Part shown: positions 44,378 to 53,227 of the stretch, one piece after another
How positions within the stretch are numbered: the stretch's first letter is position 1
Layout of the letters: every line of letters begins with the position of its first letter
From: Leucobacter sp. G161
Lineage (GTDB): Bacteria; Actinomycetota; Actinomycetes; Actinomycetales; Microbacteriaceae
Assembly: GCF_001482305.1 (NCBI RefSeq)
Contig: NZ_LOHP01000047.1
Span: forward strand, 1-64,000
DNA length: 64,000 nt
Direction of reading: 5' to 3'
Notes under the pieces: generated by a model
The model's input: only the letters and a program-made list of their open reading frames with translations
What the model was told of the DNA's origin: nothing
Databases searched by the model: none
Made by a program: the position numbers and the translations under genes

Positions 44378-45916
44378 TTGAAAATCGCCGCCGGCCAGTT
44401 CGCGCCAACATCGAACGTCCAGTCCAACCTCGCCACCATTGAGGCGCTCGCCAGCGAGGCTGCAGCAGCCGCAGTGGCGCTCCTGGTGCTTCCGGAGGAA
44501 GCGATGGCCTCAACAGGCCTCATTGATGGTTCGCTCGCCCCCGTCGCAAACGAGCACTGGTCAACGTTCAGCGACGGTCTCACACGCATCGCGGCCGCGC
44601 ACAGCATCGCCCTCGTCGCGTCGGGCCTCGAACCGAGTGGTTACGACCGCCCCTACAACACGATGCTCGCTGTCGATTCCACCGGCGAGGTCGCCGGCCG
44701 CTACCGGAAACTGCATCTCTACGATGCGTTCGCTTACCAGGAGTCCGCACGGATCATGCCCGGTAACGAGTTGCCGCCAGTGGTGAGCCTGGCGGGCCGC
44801 GCTGTCGGGCTCGTGAACTGCTACGACATCAGGTTCCCGGAGCTCACCCGTTCACTCATCGACGCCGGTGCTGAGATCATTGCCGTGGCTGCTGCGTGGA
44901 TGACGGGTCGAGGCAAAGAAGACCATTGGGAGACGCTGCTCCGGGCACGCGCCATCGAAAACACAGTGTGGGTCGCCGCAAGCAGCAGTGCTGCTCCGGA
45001 ATGCGTTGCGGGCAGCAAAGTCATTGATCCGTTGGGAATCGTCGTTGCCGACGCAGGCGAAACTGATACCGGGTGGTGCGCTGCGCAGGCAACCGCAGGT
45101 CGCGTCGCGCAGGTGCGCTCGGTGCTGCCGGCCCTCGCCAACCGGCGCATCGCCCTGCACTGCGCAGTCACCCCGAAACTCTTCATGAAGGCAGCGGTGA
45201 ATGGAGGGCGCGAACTCAGCGAGACTCCGCACGTAGCTCTCACGCCGGAGGGTATCGCTGCCGAAGCTGTGGCTGCGGTCCGACAGGGCGCTGATGTTGT
45301 CCACGCACACGCACGTACACCAGACGGCGGCCAGACGATCGCTCCAGAGCACATTGCAGCCATGGTCCGGGCCGTGCGCGAGCACGACCCGCGCATCATC
45401 GTCGGCACCACAACGGGGCTCTGGACCTGCGAGGGCCACGCCGACCGGATGGCGCAGATCCGTTCGTGGCCTGAAGAATGGCTCCCCGATTTCGCATCGG
45501 TCGCCTTCTGCGAAGAGGGTGCAGCCGAGGCGGCTCAAGCAGTCGTCGACCGCGGCATGACCCTCGAGAGCGCGGTGTGGTCTCTCGATGATGTGCCAGC
45601 GTTGCTCGCTTCGCCAACACTCCACGACAACGTGCGTGTGCTCATCGAGCCGCTTGCCGAGGACCCCGCAGAGGCCATCAGAGACTGTCGGGCGATGGCC
45701 TCGGCGCTGCGGGCCGGCGGCGTGACTGCGCCCCTCCTGTACCACGGGCTTGAGGGTACGACTTGGCCGGTGGTACGCGCCGCGATTGAAGACGGTGCCG
45801 AGGTGCGCGTCGGCATCGAGGACGTGATCACTAACGAGGACGGAAAGCTCGCAACTAACGCGCAGCAGGTCGACGAGGCGCTGCGGATCTACGAGGAGAT
45901 CTTCTCAACACGGTAG
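44378..45916 (+). CDS. Fusion of nitrilase-family amidohydrolase and BKACE (DUF849) enzyme
   Basis: A TTG at 44378, 5 bp after CGGAG, opens a single 512-residue frame. Residues 1-260 are a carbon-nitrogen hydrolase: Glu40 in LVLPEEAM, Lys111 in RYRKLHLYD and Cys148 in NCYDIRFPE form the catalytic set. Residues 267-512 are a compact BKACE domain: KAAVNGGRELSETPHVALTP, metal-binding His309 and His311 in DVVHAHAR, and Glu481 in VRVGIEDVI. BKACE enzymes cleave beta-keto acids with acetyl-CoA. The amidase half would release ammonia from an amide, perhaps feeding the other half. Divergent from the dpp operon. I know of no such fusion. Confidence 0.85.
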   Translation: MKIAAGQFAPTSNVQSNLATIEALASEAAAAAVALLVLPEEAMASTGLIDGSLAPVANEHWSTFSDGLTRIAAAHSIALVASGLEPSGYDRPYNTMLAVDSTGEVAGRYRKLHLYDAFAYQESARIMPGNELPPVVSLAGRAVGLVNCYDIRFPELTRSLIDAGAEIIAVAAAWMTGRGKEDHWETLLRARAIENTVWVAASSSAAPECVAGSKVIDPLGIVVADAGETDTGWCAAQATAGRVAQVRSVLPALANRRIALHCAVTPKLFMKAAVNGGRELSETPHVALTPEGIAAEAVAAVRQGADVVHAHARTPDGGQTIAPEHIAAMVRAVREHDPRIIVGTTTGLWTCEGHADRMAQIRSWPEEWLPDFASVAFCEEGAAEAAQAVVDRGMTLESAVWSLDDVPALLASPTLHDNVRVLIEPLAEDPAEAIRDCRAMASALRAGGVTAPLLYHGLEGTTWPVVRAAIEDGAEVRVGIEDVITNEDGKLATNAQQVDEALRIYEEIFSTR

Positions 45917-46004
45917 CGACGTGGGTCCCCGCCCAGTCTCTGAGCCGGGCGGGGCCAACCCTTGGAATACACTGTCCCAAGCAGAGTCGCGAGGAGGGGG
46001 AGCG

Positions 46005-46484
46005 GTGATCGATCAGCACGATGCATCAATCCTCGCAATACTTGGCCGCGACGGCCGCACCCCCTATACCGCGATCGCGGCGCAGCTCGACCTCAGCGAG
46101 GGCACTGTCCGTAACCGGGTGCACCGTTTGTTGCAGAGCGGCCTGCTCGTCATCGTCGCACTCTGTAACCCGCTCTCCCTTGGAATGCAGGCGTTGCGGC
46201 TCTTCATCACTGTCGATCACCCAGCCCGCGTCGAAACTGTATGTCTCGAACTCGCGCAGCTCGCACACACCAATCGCGTCTCATCGGGCACCGGCTCAAA
46301 AGAGGTCTACGTCGAGCTCACTTGCTCCACGCTTGCCGAAGCGCAGCGGGTGCTCGACACGGTGCGCTGCATCGACGGGGTCGCAGAGATGCAAACCTCG
46401 ATCCTCACCCGCTTTGAAAAGGATCATTCGTGGCGCGGGCTCCGCGGGGGCAGTGGGCAACGGTCTGTTCCCGGGAGAGGATGA
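46005..46484 (+). CDS. Lrp/AsnC-family regulator
   Basis: A GTG at 46005, after GAGGAGGGGGAG, gives 159 residues. The AsnC HTH is at about 5-50 (IDQHDASILAILGRDGRTPY, LSEGTVRNRVHRLLQSG) and an AsnC ligand (RAM) domain follows. It sits 88 bp after the nitrilase-BKACE gene in the same direction and may regulate it. Convergent with a second Lrp gene 6 bp away. Confidence 0.88.
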   Translation: MIDQHDASILAILGRDGRTPYTAIAAQLDLSEGTVRNRVHRLLQSGLLVIVALCNPLSLGMQALRLFITVDHPARVETVCLELAQLAHTNRVSSGTGSKEVYVELTCSTLAEAQRVLDTVRCIDGVAEMQTSILTRFEKDHSWRGLRGGSGQRSVPGRG

Positions 46485-46490
46485 GGCGCG

Positions 46491-46943
46491 TCAGTCTCCC
46501 CAGACGTAGGAGTCTTTCACGATCTCACCGGTGCGCATCGACTCGATGCGCCGCACCCCTTCGTAAGCGGGCAACTCGATCTTCACGAAGCGCTGGAATG
46601 CGCTGAGGTTCTGAAATACAACGTCAAGGAACAGGTCTGCGGCACCAACCGATTCGGCTACGAGTCGCACCTCTGGCAACGCCGCGAGCTGACTCGCAAG
46701 CGAGGCTGTGGCCCCGCCAACGACCTGCACTGCAATGTGTCCTTCCACGGTTCCAACCGAGTGGAGGTCTGCGAGACCGACGACCTGCAAAATGCCCAGC
46801 TCAGACAGCCTGGCAAACCGGGAGCGTACCGTTGACTCGCTCACCTCGAGCTCCGCAGCGATCTGGCGGAACGGCCGCCGCCCGTTCTCCCGCAACAAAT
46901 CGATGATCTTGCGATCGATGCCGTCCGCGACCTGCATTTCCAC
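46491..46943 (-). CDS. Lrp/AsnC-family regulator
   Basis: A GTG at 46943, 7 bp after GAGGAGG, gives a 150-residue protein with the AsnC HTH (IDRKIIDLLRENGRRPFRQI, VSESTVRSRFARLSELGIL) and a RAM domain (about 68-145). Its partner at 46005-46484 is only distantly similar. Lrp-type proteins sense amino acids or related acids. Target unknown. Confidence 0.88.
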   Translation of the reverse strand: MEMQVADGIDRKIIDLLRENGRRPFRQIAAELEVSESTVRSRFARLSELGILQVVGLADLHSVGTVEGHIAVQVVGGATASLASQLAALPEVRLVAESVGAADLFLDVVFQNLSAFQRFVKIELPAYEGVRRIESMRTGEIVKDSYVWGD

Positions 46944-47040
46944 TCGGTGCCCTCCTCCATGCTTCGATCATGCTGACCTAACACATCAGCTCGTGACACC
47001 AGTTAATCGTGTTTCGCTAACAGGACAATGCTCGTATGCG

Positions 47041-47688
47041 CTAAATCCACCCCTGCTGCCACGCCTGCTCGGCCGCATCCCGCCGGTTTGCAGCTCCGAG
47101 CTTGGTCATCGCCGCTGAGAGGTAGTTGCGCACCGTGCCCGTCGACAGAAACAGCGCCTCGGCAATGTCCTGCACGCTCGACGAGGTGCGGGTCACCCGC
47201 AGCACGTCGAGCTCGCGTTCCGTGAGCGGACAGCGTTCAGCGGTGAGTGCAGCGGCAGCAATCTCCGGGTCAATGTAACGCTTGCCAGCTGCGACATCGC
47301 GGATCACGTCAGCGAGTTCGCCGGCGGGCATTGACTTCGGCACGAAGCCAGATATGCGGGCAGCCAGCGCCCTGCGGAGCACCCCGGGCCGCGCATGCCT
47401 GGTCACGATGATCACCCGAACCTCGGGAGCTTCGGCGATGATCTTTTCGGCGGCCTCGATGCCGTCGGCGCGGGGCATTTCGAGGTCGAGCAGGCACACA
47501 TCGGGCAGCAGTCCGAGCGTGAGCTCCGCCGCCATCACCCCGTCATCGGCTCCGGCAACGATCTCGATGTCGGGCTCGAGCCCCAGCAGCGCTTCGAGCG
47601 CTCCTCGAATGAGCTGCTCGTCGTCGGCGATGAGCAGACGGATCGGCGCCTGCCGCGGCATCTCTCCCTGCGGTGTTCCAAAGCTCAC
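47041..47688 (-). CDS. NarL-type response regulator
   Basis: A GTG at 47688 overlapping the kinase stop (GTGA) gives 215 residues; an ATG at 47661 with GGGAG is an alternative. The receiver has DDE (22-24), phospho-acceptor Asp68 in CLLDLEMP and Lys in FVPKSMP. A LuxR HTH closes the protein (LTERELDVLRVTRTSSSVQD, STGTVRNYLSAAMTKL). It pairs with the adjacent DesK-like kinase. The organisation resembles DesKR, which senses membrane state. Confidence 0.9.
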   Translation of the reverse strand: MSFGTPQGEMPRQAPIRLLIADDEQLIRGALEALLGLEPDIEIVAGADDGVMAAELTLGLLPDVCLLDLEMPRADGIEAAEKIIAEAPEVRVIIVTRHARPGVLRRALAARISGFVPKSMPAGELADVIRDVAAGKRYIDPEIAAAALTAERCPLTERELDVLRVTRTSSSVQDIAEALFLSTGTVRNYLSAAMTKLGAANRRDAAEQAWQQGWI

Positions 47689-48920
47689 TGTGCTCCCCCT
47701 TCTCCATCCCCCACGGACTCCGGCACCCACACGGTGAGGGTGAATGTCGCCGCCCCGGCCTCGTCTTGCTCGCCAAGCTCCGTGGCGAGCGTGCCGCCGA
47801 CCTCAGCCAGGCGCGCGCGAAGCCCAGCGACTCCGCTCCCAGCGGGGCGGGCGTGCAGCGCGGCTGCTTCGCCGACCCCGTTATTGGTCACGGTCAGTGT
47901 CACCCCGCCGCGAACGGCCGCCAGCACGATCGATGCCCGAGTCGCCTCACTGTGCCGCAGAATGTTCGTGGTCGCTTCCCGCACCACGAACGCAAGCGTG
48001 CGCCGCGCTTCGAGGCTCGAGGGCATCGCCGCGATCTCAAGCGTGCAGGCAGCTCCCGACAGCGTGAGTACTTCACTCGCGTTCTCGAGTTCGTTCCGCA
48101 GTTCGACGTCGCGCAGCCCGGAGACGAGCGTGCGGGTCTCCTCCATCGCTTCCTTCGCGATGAGGCGGATCTCGCCGGCCTGACCTGCGGCGTACTCCGG
48201 CTTCATGGCGAGCGTGCGCTCGACGAGCTCTGCTTTGAGCGCGATCACCTGCAGGTGATGCCCCTGGATGTCGTGCAGATCGGCGGCAAACCGCAGCCGC
48301 TCCTGGGTGACCGCGAGCTCCGCTGCGAGGTGTCGGGCCTCGTCGAGCCGCGCGACCACGCGCCAGAACCACAGGCTCGAGATGAGCATGAGGGGCAGCG
48401 CTGCGCTGTACACCGCGATGAGCACCGTGGCCGCGCTCCGCTCCGTTTCTCCCCGCGCTTCCCCAAACCAGCCGGACAGCACAAGCGGCACCAGCATGAG
48501 CGCGAGCGACGCGAAAATGATCCACCAGCGCAGCCGCTTGCTCGCGACCAACGCGAACAGTACGCCTGAGAACCACAGCTGAACGGCCGCGAAGAACGCA
48601 CCCTCGCTCACGACGAACGCCGTCGCCCAAGAAATGACCGCCGGCGCGAACAGCGCGATCGTCCATCCAATGTGAGGAAGCCCGCTGCCCGAATCGGAGC
48701 GCAAGAACCAGCAGTAGCGGATCCTCGTCGCGGCTGCCGCGACACTCAGCAGCACGAGCACGAGCATCGTCTTCGAGCGAGTGTCTGCAAAGCGCGACAG
48801 CAAGTCGCTGATGATGAGCAGGTCGAGCAGCACATACAAGGCCACGATCGAGCCCAGCGTGTAGTTCCACGTCGCATTCACCCCGGCAAAGGGTGCGGGC
48901 GCGTTCGAATGGGCAGACAT
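47685..48920 (-). CDS. DesK-like sensor histidine kinase
   Basis: The 411-residue protein (ATG 48920; ATG 48932 also possible) has about five or six N-terminal membrane helices, then the HisKA_3 phospho-acceptor in RFAADLHDIQGHHLQVIALK and an ATPase domain (REATTNILRHSEATRA, SGVAGLRARL). The HDxxGHxLQ motif groups it with DesK-like thermosensing kinases. A -10-like TATGCT ends 7 bp before ATG 48920, suggesting a leaderless transcript. Confidence 0.88.
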   Translation of the reverse strand: MSAHSNAPAPFAGVNATWNYTLGSIVALYVLLDLLIISDLLSRFADTRSKTMLVLVLLSVAAAATRIRYCWFLRSDSGSGLPHIGWTIALFAPAVISWATAFVVSEGAFFAAVQLWFSGVLFALVASKRLRWWIIFASLALMLVPLVLSGWFGEARGETERSAATVLIAVYSAALPLMLISSLWFWRVVARLDEARHLAAELAVTQERLRFAADLHDIQGHHLQVIALKAELVERTLAMKPEYAAGQAGEIRLIAKEAMEETRTLVSGLRDVELRNELENASEVLTLSGAACTLEIAAMPSSLEARRTLAFVVREATTNILRHSEATRASIVLAAVRGGVTLTVTNNGVGEAAALHARPAGSGVAGLRARLAEVGGTLATELGEQDEAGAATFTLTVWVPESVGDGEGGAQ

Positions 48921-48982
48921 GAGTGTCAGCATACGGGCAGATTCGGGCGCAGAACGCCCCAGCGGGGAGCGTCCGCGAGACC

Positions 48983-48998
48983 TGTGACAAATGTCACG
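48983..48998. promoter_or_regulatory. CRP/GlxR-type site
   Basis: TGTGACAAATGTCACG (48983-48998) matches the CRP-type consensus TGTGA-N6-TCACA with one mismatch. It lies about 60 bp upstream of the histidine kinase gene and 138 bp upstream of the divergent membrane-protein gene. Confidence 0.5.
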
Positions 48999-49135
48999 GG
49001 TGACCGGTGCAGATCCTCACCGCGATGCATGACGTGGCGGCACTACTGCGGCGAGCGCGCTCACGAAATCATTGGACTATCGCAGCATTCCGGTGTTGCC
49101 CACACACCGTGATCCACGTCCCACGAAAGGCAGTC

Positions 49136-49612
49136 ATGATCGACACGCTCCAGGATTTCACCGCTTCGTTCCCCGAGTTTCTGCAGTGGCTCGGGGTGAT
49201 GATCATCGCGGCGATACCGTTCGTCGAATCGTACTTCGGCTCAGCCGTCGGCGTGATCATCGGCGTCAACCCTGCGATCGCAGTGGGTGCGGCGATCATC
49301 GGCAACATCATCTCGATGCTCGTCTTCGTGCTGTCGGCGCACGGAATCCGCTCGAAGGCGACCCAGGGCAGGGCGCCGAAAGAGCTCAGCCCGAGCCGTG
49401 CAAAGCTCAAGGCGCGCTTCGACCGCTACGGCGTGCCCGGTGTGAGCCTGCTCGGGCAGCTGTTCCTCCCGAGCCAGATCACCTCGGCCGCAATGGTATC
49501 GTTCGGCGCACCAAAGAACCAGGTGATCCTCTGGCAGATCATCTCGATCATCATGTGGGGCATCATCTTCGGCGTGCTGGCATCGCTCGGACTCTCGGCG
49601 CTCCAGCGCTAA
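49136..49612 (+). CDS. Small multidrug-export-like membrane protein
   Basis: From ATG 49136 (GAAAGGCAGTC upstream) this is a 158-residue protein with about four helices: FLQWLGVMIIAAIPFVESYF, GVIIGVNPAIAVGAAIIGNI, a middle basic loop, and SLLGQLFLPSQITSAAMVSF. It matches the 'putative small multi-drug export' (COG2426) family; no transport has been shown for many members. Confidence 0.75.
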   Translation: MIDTLQDFTASFPEFLQWLGVMIIAAIPFVESYFGSAVGVIIGVNPAIAVGAAIIGNIISMLVFVLSAHGIRSKATQGRAPKELSPSRAKLKARFDRYGVPGVSLLGQLFLPSQITSAAMVSFGAPKNQVILWQIISIIMWGIIFGVLASLGLSALQR

Positions 49613-49623
49613 TCGGGGAGCTC

Positions 49624-49663
49624 GCAGGGCCCGGGGTGAGCGTGCGCTCGCCCCGGGCCCTGC
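49624..49663 (+). terminator. Terminator after the small membrane-protein gene
   Basis: An 18-bp stem with one G-U pair (49624-49641 with 49646-49663) and a 4-nt loop starts 11 bp after the stop codon. Confidence 0.8.
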
Positions 49664-49682
49664 CGTCTGCGCCCCGCCACGC

Positions 49683-49692
49683 TGAACGTTCA
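49683..49692. promoter_or_regulatory. Upstream LacI-type operator
   Basis: TGAACGTTCA is a perfect 10-bp palindrome with the central CG typical of LacI-family operators. A matching half occurs 128 bp downstream at the promoter, which would allow looping. Confidence 0.5.
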
Positions 49693-49810
49693 GTACTCTT
49701 CAGTACGGTCAGCGCCCCCAGGTCCACGGTGCTGCGGCGAACTCGCGAGCACGCCTCACGCTCGGGCCTGCGTTCCACCGCACGAGAGGCGATATCCTCG
49801 GAAACGGCAC

Positions 49811-49846
49811 TGAACGTTGCTTAACCCTTTCGGTGTCCCGTGTAAT
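49811..49846 (+). promoter_or_regulatory. Promoter of the lacI-MFS-SDR-BKACE operon with overlapping operator
   Basis: TGAACGTTGC (49811-49820), related to the 49683 palindrome, overlaps a -35 TTGCTT (49817-49822). A 18-bp spacer leads to TGTAAT (49841-49846). Binding here would block RNA polymerase, giving LacI-type repression. Confidence 0.55.
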
Positions 49847-49900
49847 GGGCTGAGAACACGTCAGCGGTGACCGGCGAGAAAACTCGCCGCGAAGGGGGCA

Positions 49901-50959
49901 ATGATGCCAGGCAGCATCCACGAAGCGGAGGGACGACCCGCTCGGGTCTCCGCCGCCGCAGTGGCGCGCGCCTCAGGAGTGTCCCCCGCGTCCGTGAGTT
50001 ACGTCATGAACGGCAGGCCCGGCGTCTCCGACGAAACCCGCCGCCACGTTGTGCAGGTCGCCAACGAGCTCGGTTTCCGTCCCTCCGGGAAGAACGCGGG
50101 CCGCGATCCGCTGCTCACCCGCGTGGTCGGACTCATCCTCCCGAACATCGTGAACCAGATGTACACCGGGTGGGCGCAGCACATTATTAGCGCCACCGCG
50201 GCCAAGGGCTTCGAGGTCTTCGTGGCCACGACCCAGGACGATCCTGAGGCGCTGGCCCAGGTCGCCGGAACCCTTGCCGCCCGCAACGTCGACGGCGTCA
50301 TCATCGCCGCCGCGCTCCGCGAGGATTCGCGCGCCCTGCGCACGCTCCGTCACAACCGGATCCCCTACGTCTGTCTGTCCCGGCGCTCCGATCACCTGCC
50401 AGGCGACTTCGTTGGCATCGACGACGATGCCGCGGCGACCGAGCTTATGCGCCACGTACTCGACCATGGGTACCGTGACATCGCGACAGTCATCGGGCCG
50501 AGGTTCTCCACCGCTTCCCTCGCGCGCGAACAGGCCTTCGTGCGAACCGCCCAGGCCGCCGGAGTGACCGTGACCGGTGCGTGGAAGGTGAGCACCCGCT
50601 TGAACGCCGACGGCGGGCGGATCGCCGCGGAGCAACTGCTCGGTTCGGATCACCCGCCGCGCGCCATCGTCTGCGGCTCCGACGAGATCGCGATCGGGGT
50701 GATGGAGCACGCGCTCTCCCTCGGGCTGCGCATCCCCGAAGACATCGCAGTTGTCGGCAGCGACGGCACTCCGCACAGTCGGTCGAGGCTCATCGGGCTG
50801 ACGACGATCGTGCAGCCGGTCAAGGAGATGGCCGAGCGATCCTTCGCGCTCCTCCTCGACCAGATCACCCACCCGAGAACAACGTTTACTCACTCGGTGT
50901 GCGAACACCGACTCCACCTCGGCCGCACCTGCGGCTGCCAACCAGACACAGCCGTCTAA
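49901..50959 (+). CDS. LacI-family transcriptional regulator
   Basis: The 352-residue protein has an N-terminal LacI HTH and hinge (SAAAVARASGVSPASVSYVM, NGRPGVSDETRRHVVQVANE) and a periplasmic-binding-type core (about 70-345). Two start ATGs (49901, 49904) follow AAGGGGG; the second has better spacing. First gene of a catabolic operon with MFS, SDR and BKACE genes. The ligand is probably the imported substrate or its keto product. Confidence 0.92.
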   Translation: MMPGSIHEAEGRPARVSAAAVARASGVSPASVSYVMNGRPGVSDETRRHVVQVANELGFRPSGKNAGRDPLLTRVVGLILPNIVNQMYTGWAQHIISATAAKGFEVFVATTQDDPEALAQVAGTLAARNVDGVIIAAALREDSRALRTLRHNRIPYVCLSRRSDHLPGDFVGIDDDAAATELMRHVLDHGYRDIATVIGPRFSTASLAREQAFVRTAQAAGVTVTGAWKVSTRLNADGGRIAAEQLLGSDHPPRAIVCGSDEIAIGVMEHALSLGLRIPEDIAVVGSDGTPHSRSRLIGLTTIVQPVKEMAERSFALLLDQITHPRTTFTHSVCEHRLHLGRTCGCQPDTAV

Positions 50960-51024
50960 CCGCCGGTTTCTTAGTCCAGGGCGCCAAGCCCGGTCTTGCC
51001 GTGCCCCGATCAGAAAGCAGCCCC

Positions 51025-52347
51025 ATGTCCAGCACCGTTTCCGCCCCCAAGATGCGGTCACCAGAGCAGATCAACCGGGTCATTTTCCGGCGCATCATGC
51101 CCCTGCTGATCGCCGCATACGTGATGGCCTTCATTGACCGCACGAACATCGGGATGGCCAAAGACCGGCTCGAGATCGACGTCGGCATCTCAGCCGCGTC
51201 GTACGGCATCGGCGCCGGCCTGTTCTTCCTCACCTACGCACTCTCAGAGATCCCGTCGAACCTCATCATGCACAAGGTCGGAGCGAGGTTCTGGATCGTG
51301 CGCATCATGGTCACCTGGGGGCTCCTCTCCGCCGCCATGATGTTCGTGCAGGGCGAGTGGAGCTTCTATATTCTGCGCATGCTGCTCGGCGTCGCTGAGG
51401 CCGGCCTCTTCCCTGGCGTGATCTACTTCATCACGCAGTGGTTCATGGTGAAGGATCGTGCGAAGGCGAACGGCATGTTCCTGCTCGGCGTCTCAGTCGC
51501 CAACATCATCGGCGCCCCGCTCGCAGGCGTGCTTCTCAACCTCGACGGTGTTGCCGGTCTGCACGGCTGGCAGTGGATGTTCCTCTTGGAGGGCCTGCCC
51601 TCGTGCTTCCTCGCGATCTTCATCTGGAAGTTCCTGCCGAACAAACCCACCGAGGCCAAGTTCCTCACGAAGGAAGAGGCTGAGGATCTCGAGGCACGCA
51701 TCCTCGCGGAGGAGCTCGCAGGAGCCCAAGCCTCCGGCAACTCGAAGCTGCGGCATGTCCTCAAGGACAAGCAGATCCTGCTCGTCGTCGCCATCTACTT
51801 CACCCACCAGATCGCCGTCTATGCGCTGAGCTTCTTCCTGCCCTCGATCATCGGCAGCTACGGGACGCTGAGCACGATCCAGATCGGACTACTCACCTCG
51901 GTGCCGTGGATCTTCTCCGCCGTCGGCGCGCTCCTGCTACCGCGCCTCGCGACCACCGCAACCCGTTCCCGGATGATCGCGACGACGACCATGGTCGGCA
52001 TCGTGGCCGGCTTCACACTGGGCGCGCTCGGCGGCCCGCTCCTCGGCATGCTCGGTTTCTGCCTCGCGGCGTTCAACTTCTTCGCGCTGCAGCCGATCCT
52101 GTTCACCTACCCGGCGACGCGGCTCTCCGGCGCCGCACTCGCCGGCGGCATCGCCTTCGTGAACACGATCGGCCTGCTCGGCGGCTTCCTCGGCCCGTAC
52201 ATCATGGGCTTCATGGAGGGCCTCACCGGCAGCAAGGTCGCCGGCCTCTGGTTTGTGGTCGCGATGTGTGTCATCGGTGCCGTACTCACGCGCTTCCTCA
52301 AGCGTGGCGCCGAGAACCCCGCAGCGTCAGCCGTCGCGCCGCACTAG
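51025..52347 (+). CDS. MFS transporter, anion:cation symporter (ACS) type
   Basis: The 440-residue protein has 12 helices and the ACS-type opening PLLIAAYVMAFIDRTNIGMA (about 32-51), with the loop motif KDRLEIDVGISAASYGIG. Relatives import organic anions such as phthalate, tartrate, galactonate or carnitine-like acids. ATG 51025 has a weak GAAAG upstream. A 65-bp gap follows lacI, and the SDR gene lies 47 bp downstream. Confidence 0.9.
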   Translation: MSSTVSAPKMRSPEQINRVIFRRIMPLLIAAYVMAFIDRTNIGMAKDRLEIDVGISAASYGIGAGLFFLTYALSEIPSNLIMHKVGARFWIVRIMVTWGLLSAAMMFVQGEWSFYILRMLLGVAEAGLFPGVIYFITQWFMVKDRAKANGMFLLGVSVANIIGAPLAGVLLNLDGVAGLHGWQWMFLLEGLPSCFLAIFIWKFLPNKPTEAKFLTKEEAEDLEARILAEELAGAQASGNSKLRHVLKDKQILLVVAIYFTHQIAVYALSFFLPSIIGSYGTLSTIQIGLLTSVPWIFSAVGALLLPRLATTATRSRMIATTTMVGIVAGFTLGALGGPLLGMLGFCLAAFNFFALQPILFTYPATRLSGAALAGGIAFVNTIGLLGGFLGPYIMGFMEGLTGSKVAGLWFVVAMCVIGAVLTRFLKRGAENPAASAVAPH

Positions 52348-52394
52348 CGGCCACCTCCGTCATCCACGCAGTTCAGTAGAAAGTGACCCCTCGC

Positions 52395-53174
52395 ATGACC
52401 ACCAACAGACTCGACCTCACCGGAACCCGCGTTCTCGTCACTGCGGGGGCGGCCGGCATCGGCCTCGCGATCGCCACCGAGTTCCGCGCGCTCGGCGCAC
52501 GCGTCCTCGTGACCGATATCAACAGCGACGCAGTGCACGCGGCGCAGGCCGCTGGCTTCGCTGCCGCCGTGAGTGACGTCTCCGACGAGCCCCAGGTGGT
52601 TGCCCTGGCCGAGCAGGTCACGGCGGAGCTCGGCGGGCTCGACGTGCTGGTAAATAACGCCGGGATCGCCGGGCCAACCGGCCCCATCGAGAGCCTCGAT
52701 TCGGCGGCCTGGCGTGCCACCTTCGACGTCAACGTCCACGGACAGTTCTACTGCATCAAGCACCTGCTGCCGCTGCTGCGGGAATCGGCCGATGCGAGCA
52801 TCATCAACCTCGCGTCCGCCGCCGGACGGCTCGGCATGGCCGGCCGGAGCCCATACTCGGCGTCGAAGTGGGCGGTGGTCGGACTCACCAAGACGCTCGC
52901 GATCGAGCTCGGGTCGGAGGGGATCCGCGTGAACGCGATCTGCCCTGGCGCGGTGAATGGGCCCCGCATCCAGTCAGTGATCGAGGCGAAGGCTGACATG
53001 CTCGGACAGTCCGTCGAAGAGGTGTCCGCGCTGTACCACGGGCAGTCGTCGCTGAACCGGCTCGTCGAAGCACAGGACATCGCCGACATGGCCGTGTTCC
53101 TCGCGAGCCCCCTCGCACGCATGATCAACGGCCAGGCCATGGCCATCGACGGCAACACCGAAAAGCTGTACTGA
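52395..53174 (+). CDS. SDR-family dehydrogenase of the BKACE operon
   Basis: The 259-residue SDR has a modified cofactor loop VTAGAAGIGLAIATEF, NNAGIAGPTG, catalytic Ser in NLASAAGRLG and YSASKWAVVG, and the C-terminal INGQAMAIDGNTEKLY. The TGxxxGIG motif is TAGAAGIG here. The most direct role is oxidation of an imported 3-hydroxy acid to the beta-keto acid used by the next gene product. The ATG at 52395 is preferred over GTG 52383. Confidence 0.87.
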   Translation: MTTNRLDLTGTRVLVTAGAAGIGLAIATEFRALGARVLVTDINSDAVHAAQAAGFAAAVSDVSDEPQVVALAEQVTAELGGLDVLVNNAGIAGPTGPIESLDSAAWRATFDVNVHGQFYCIKHLLPLLRESADASIINLASAAGRLGMAGRSPYSASKWAVVGLTKTLAIELGSEGIRVNAICPGAVNGPRIQSVIEAKADMLGQSVEEVSALYHGQSSLNRLVEAQDIADMAVFLASPLARMINGQAMAIDGNTEKLY

Positions 53175-53227
53175 CCCGGTCCCGCACCTGAGATCCGCCA
53201 ACCACTCCCCGTAAAGGAACCCGATTC

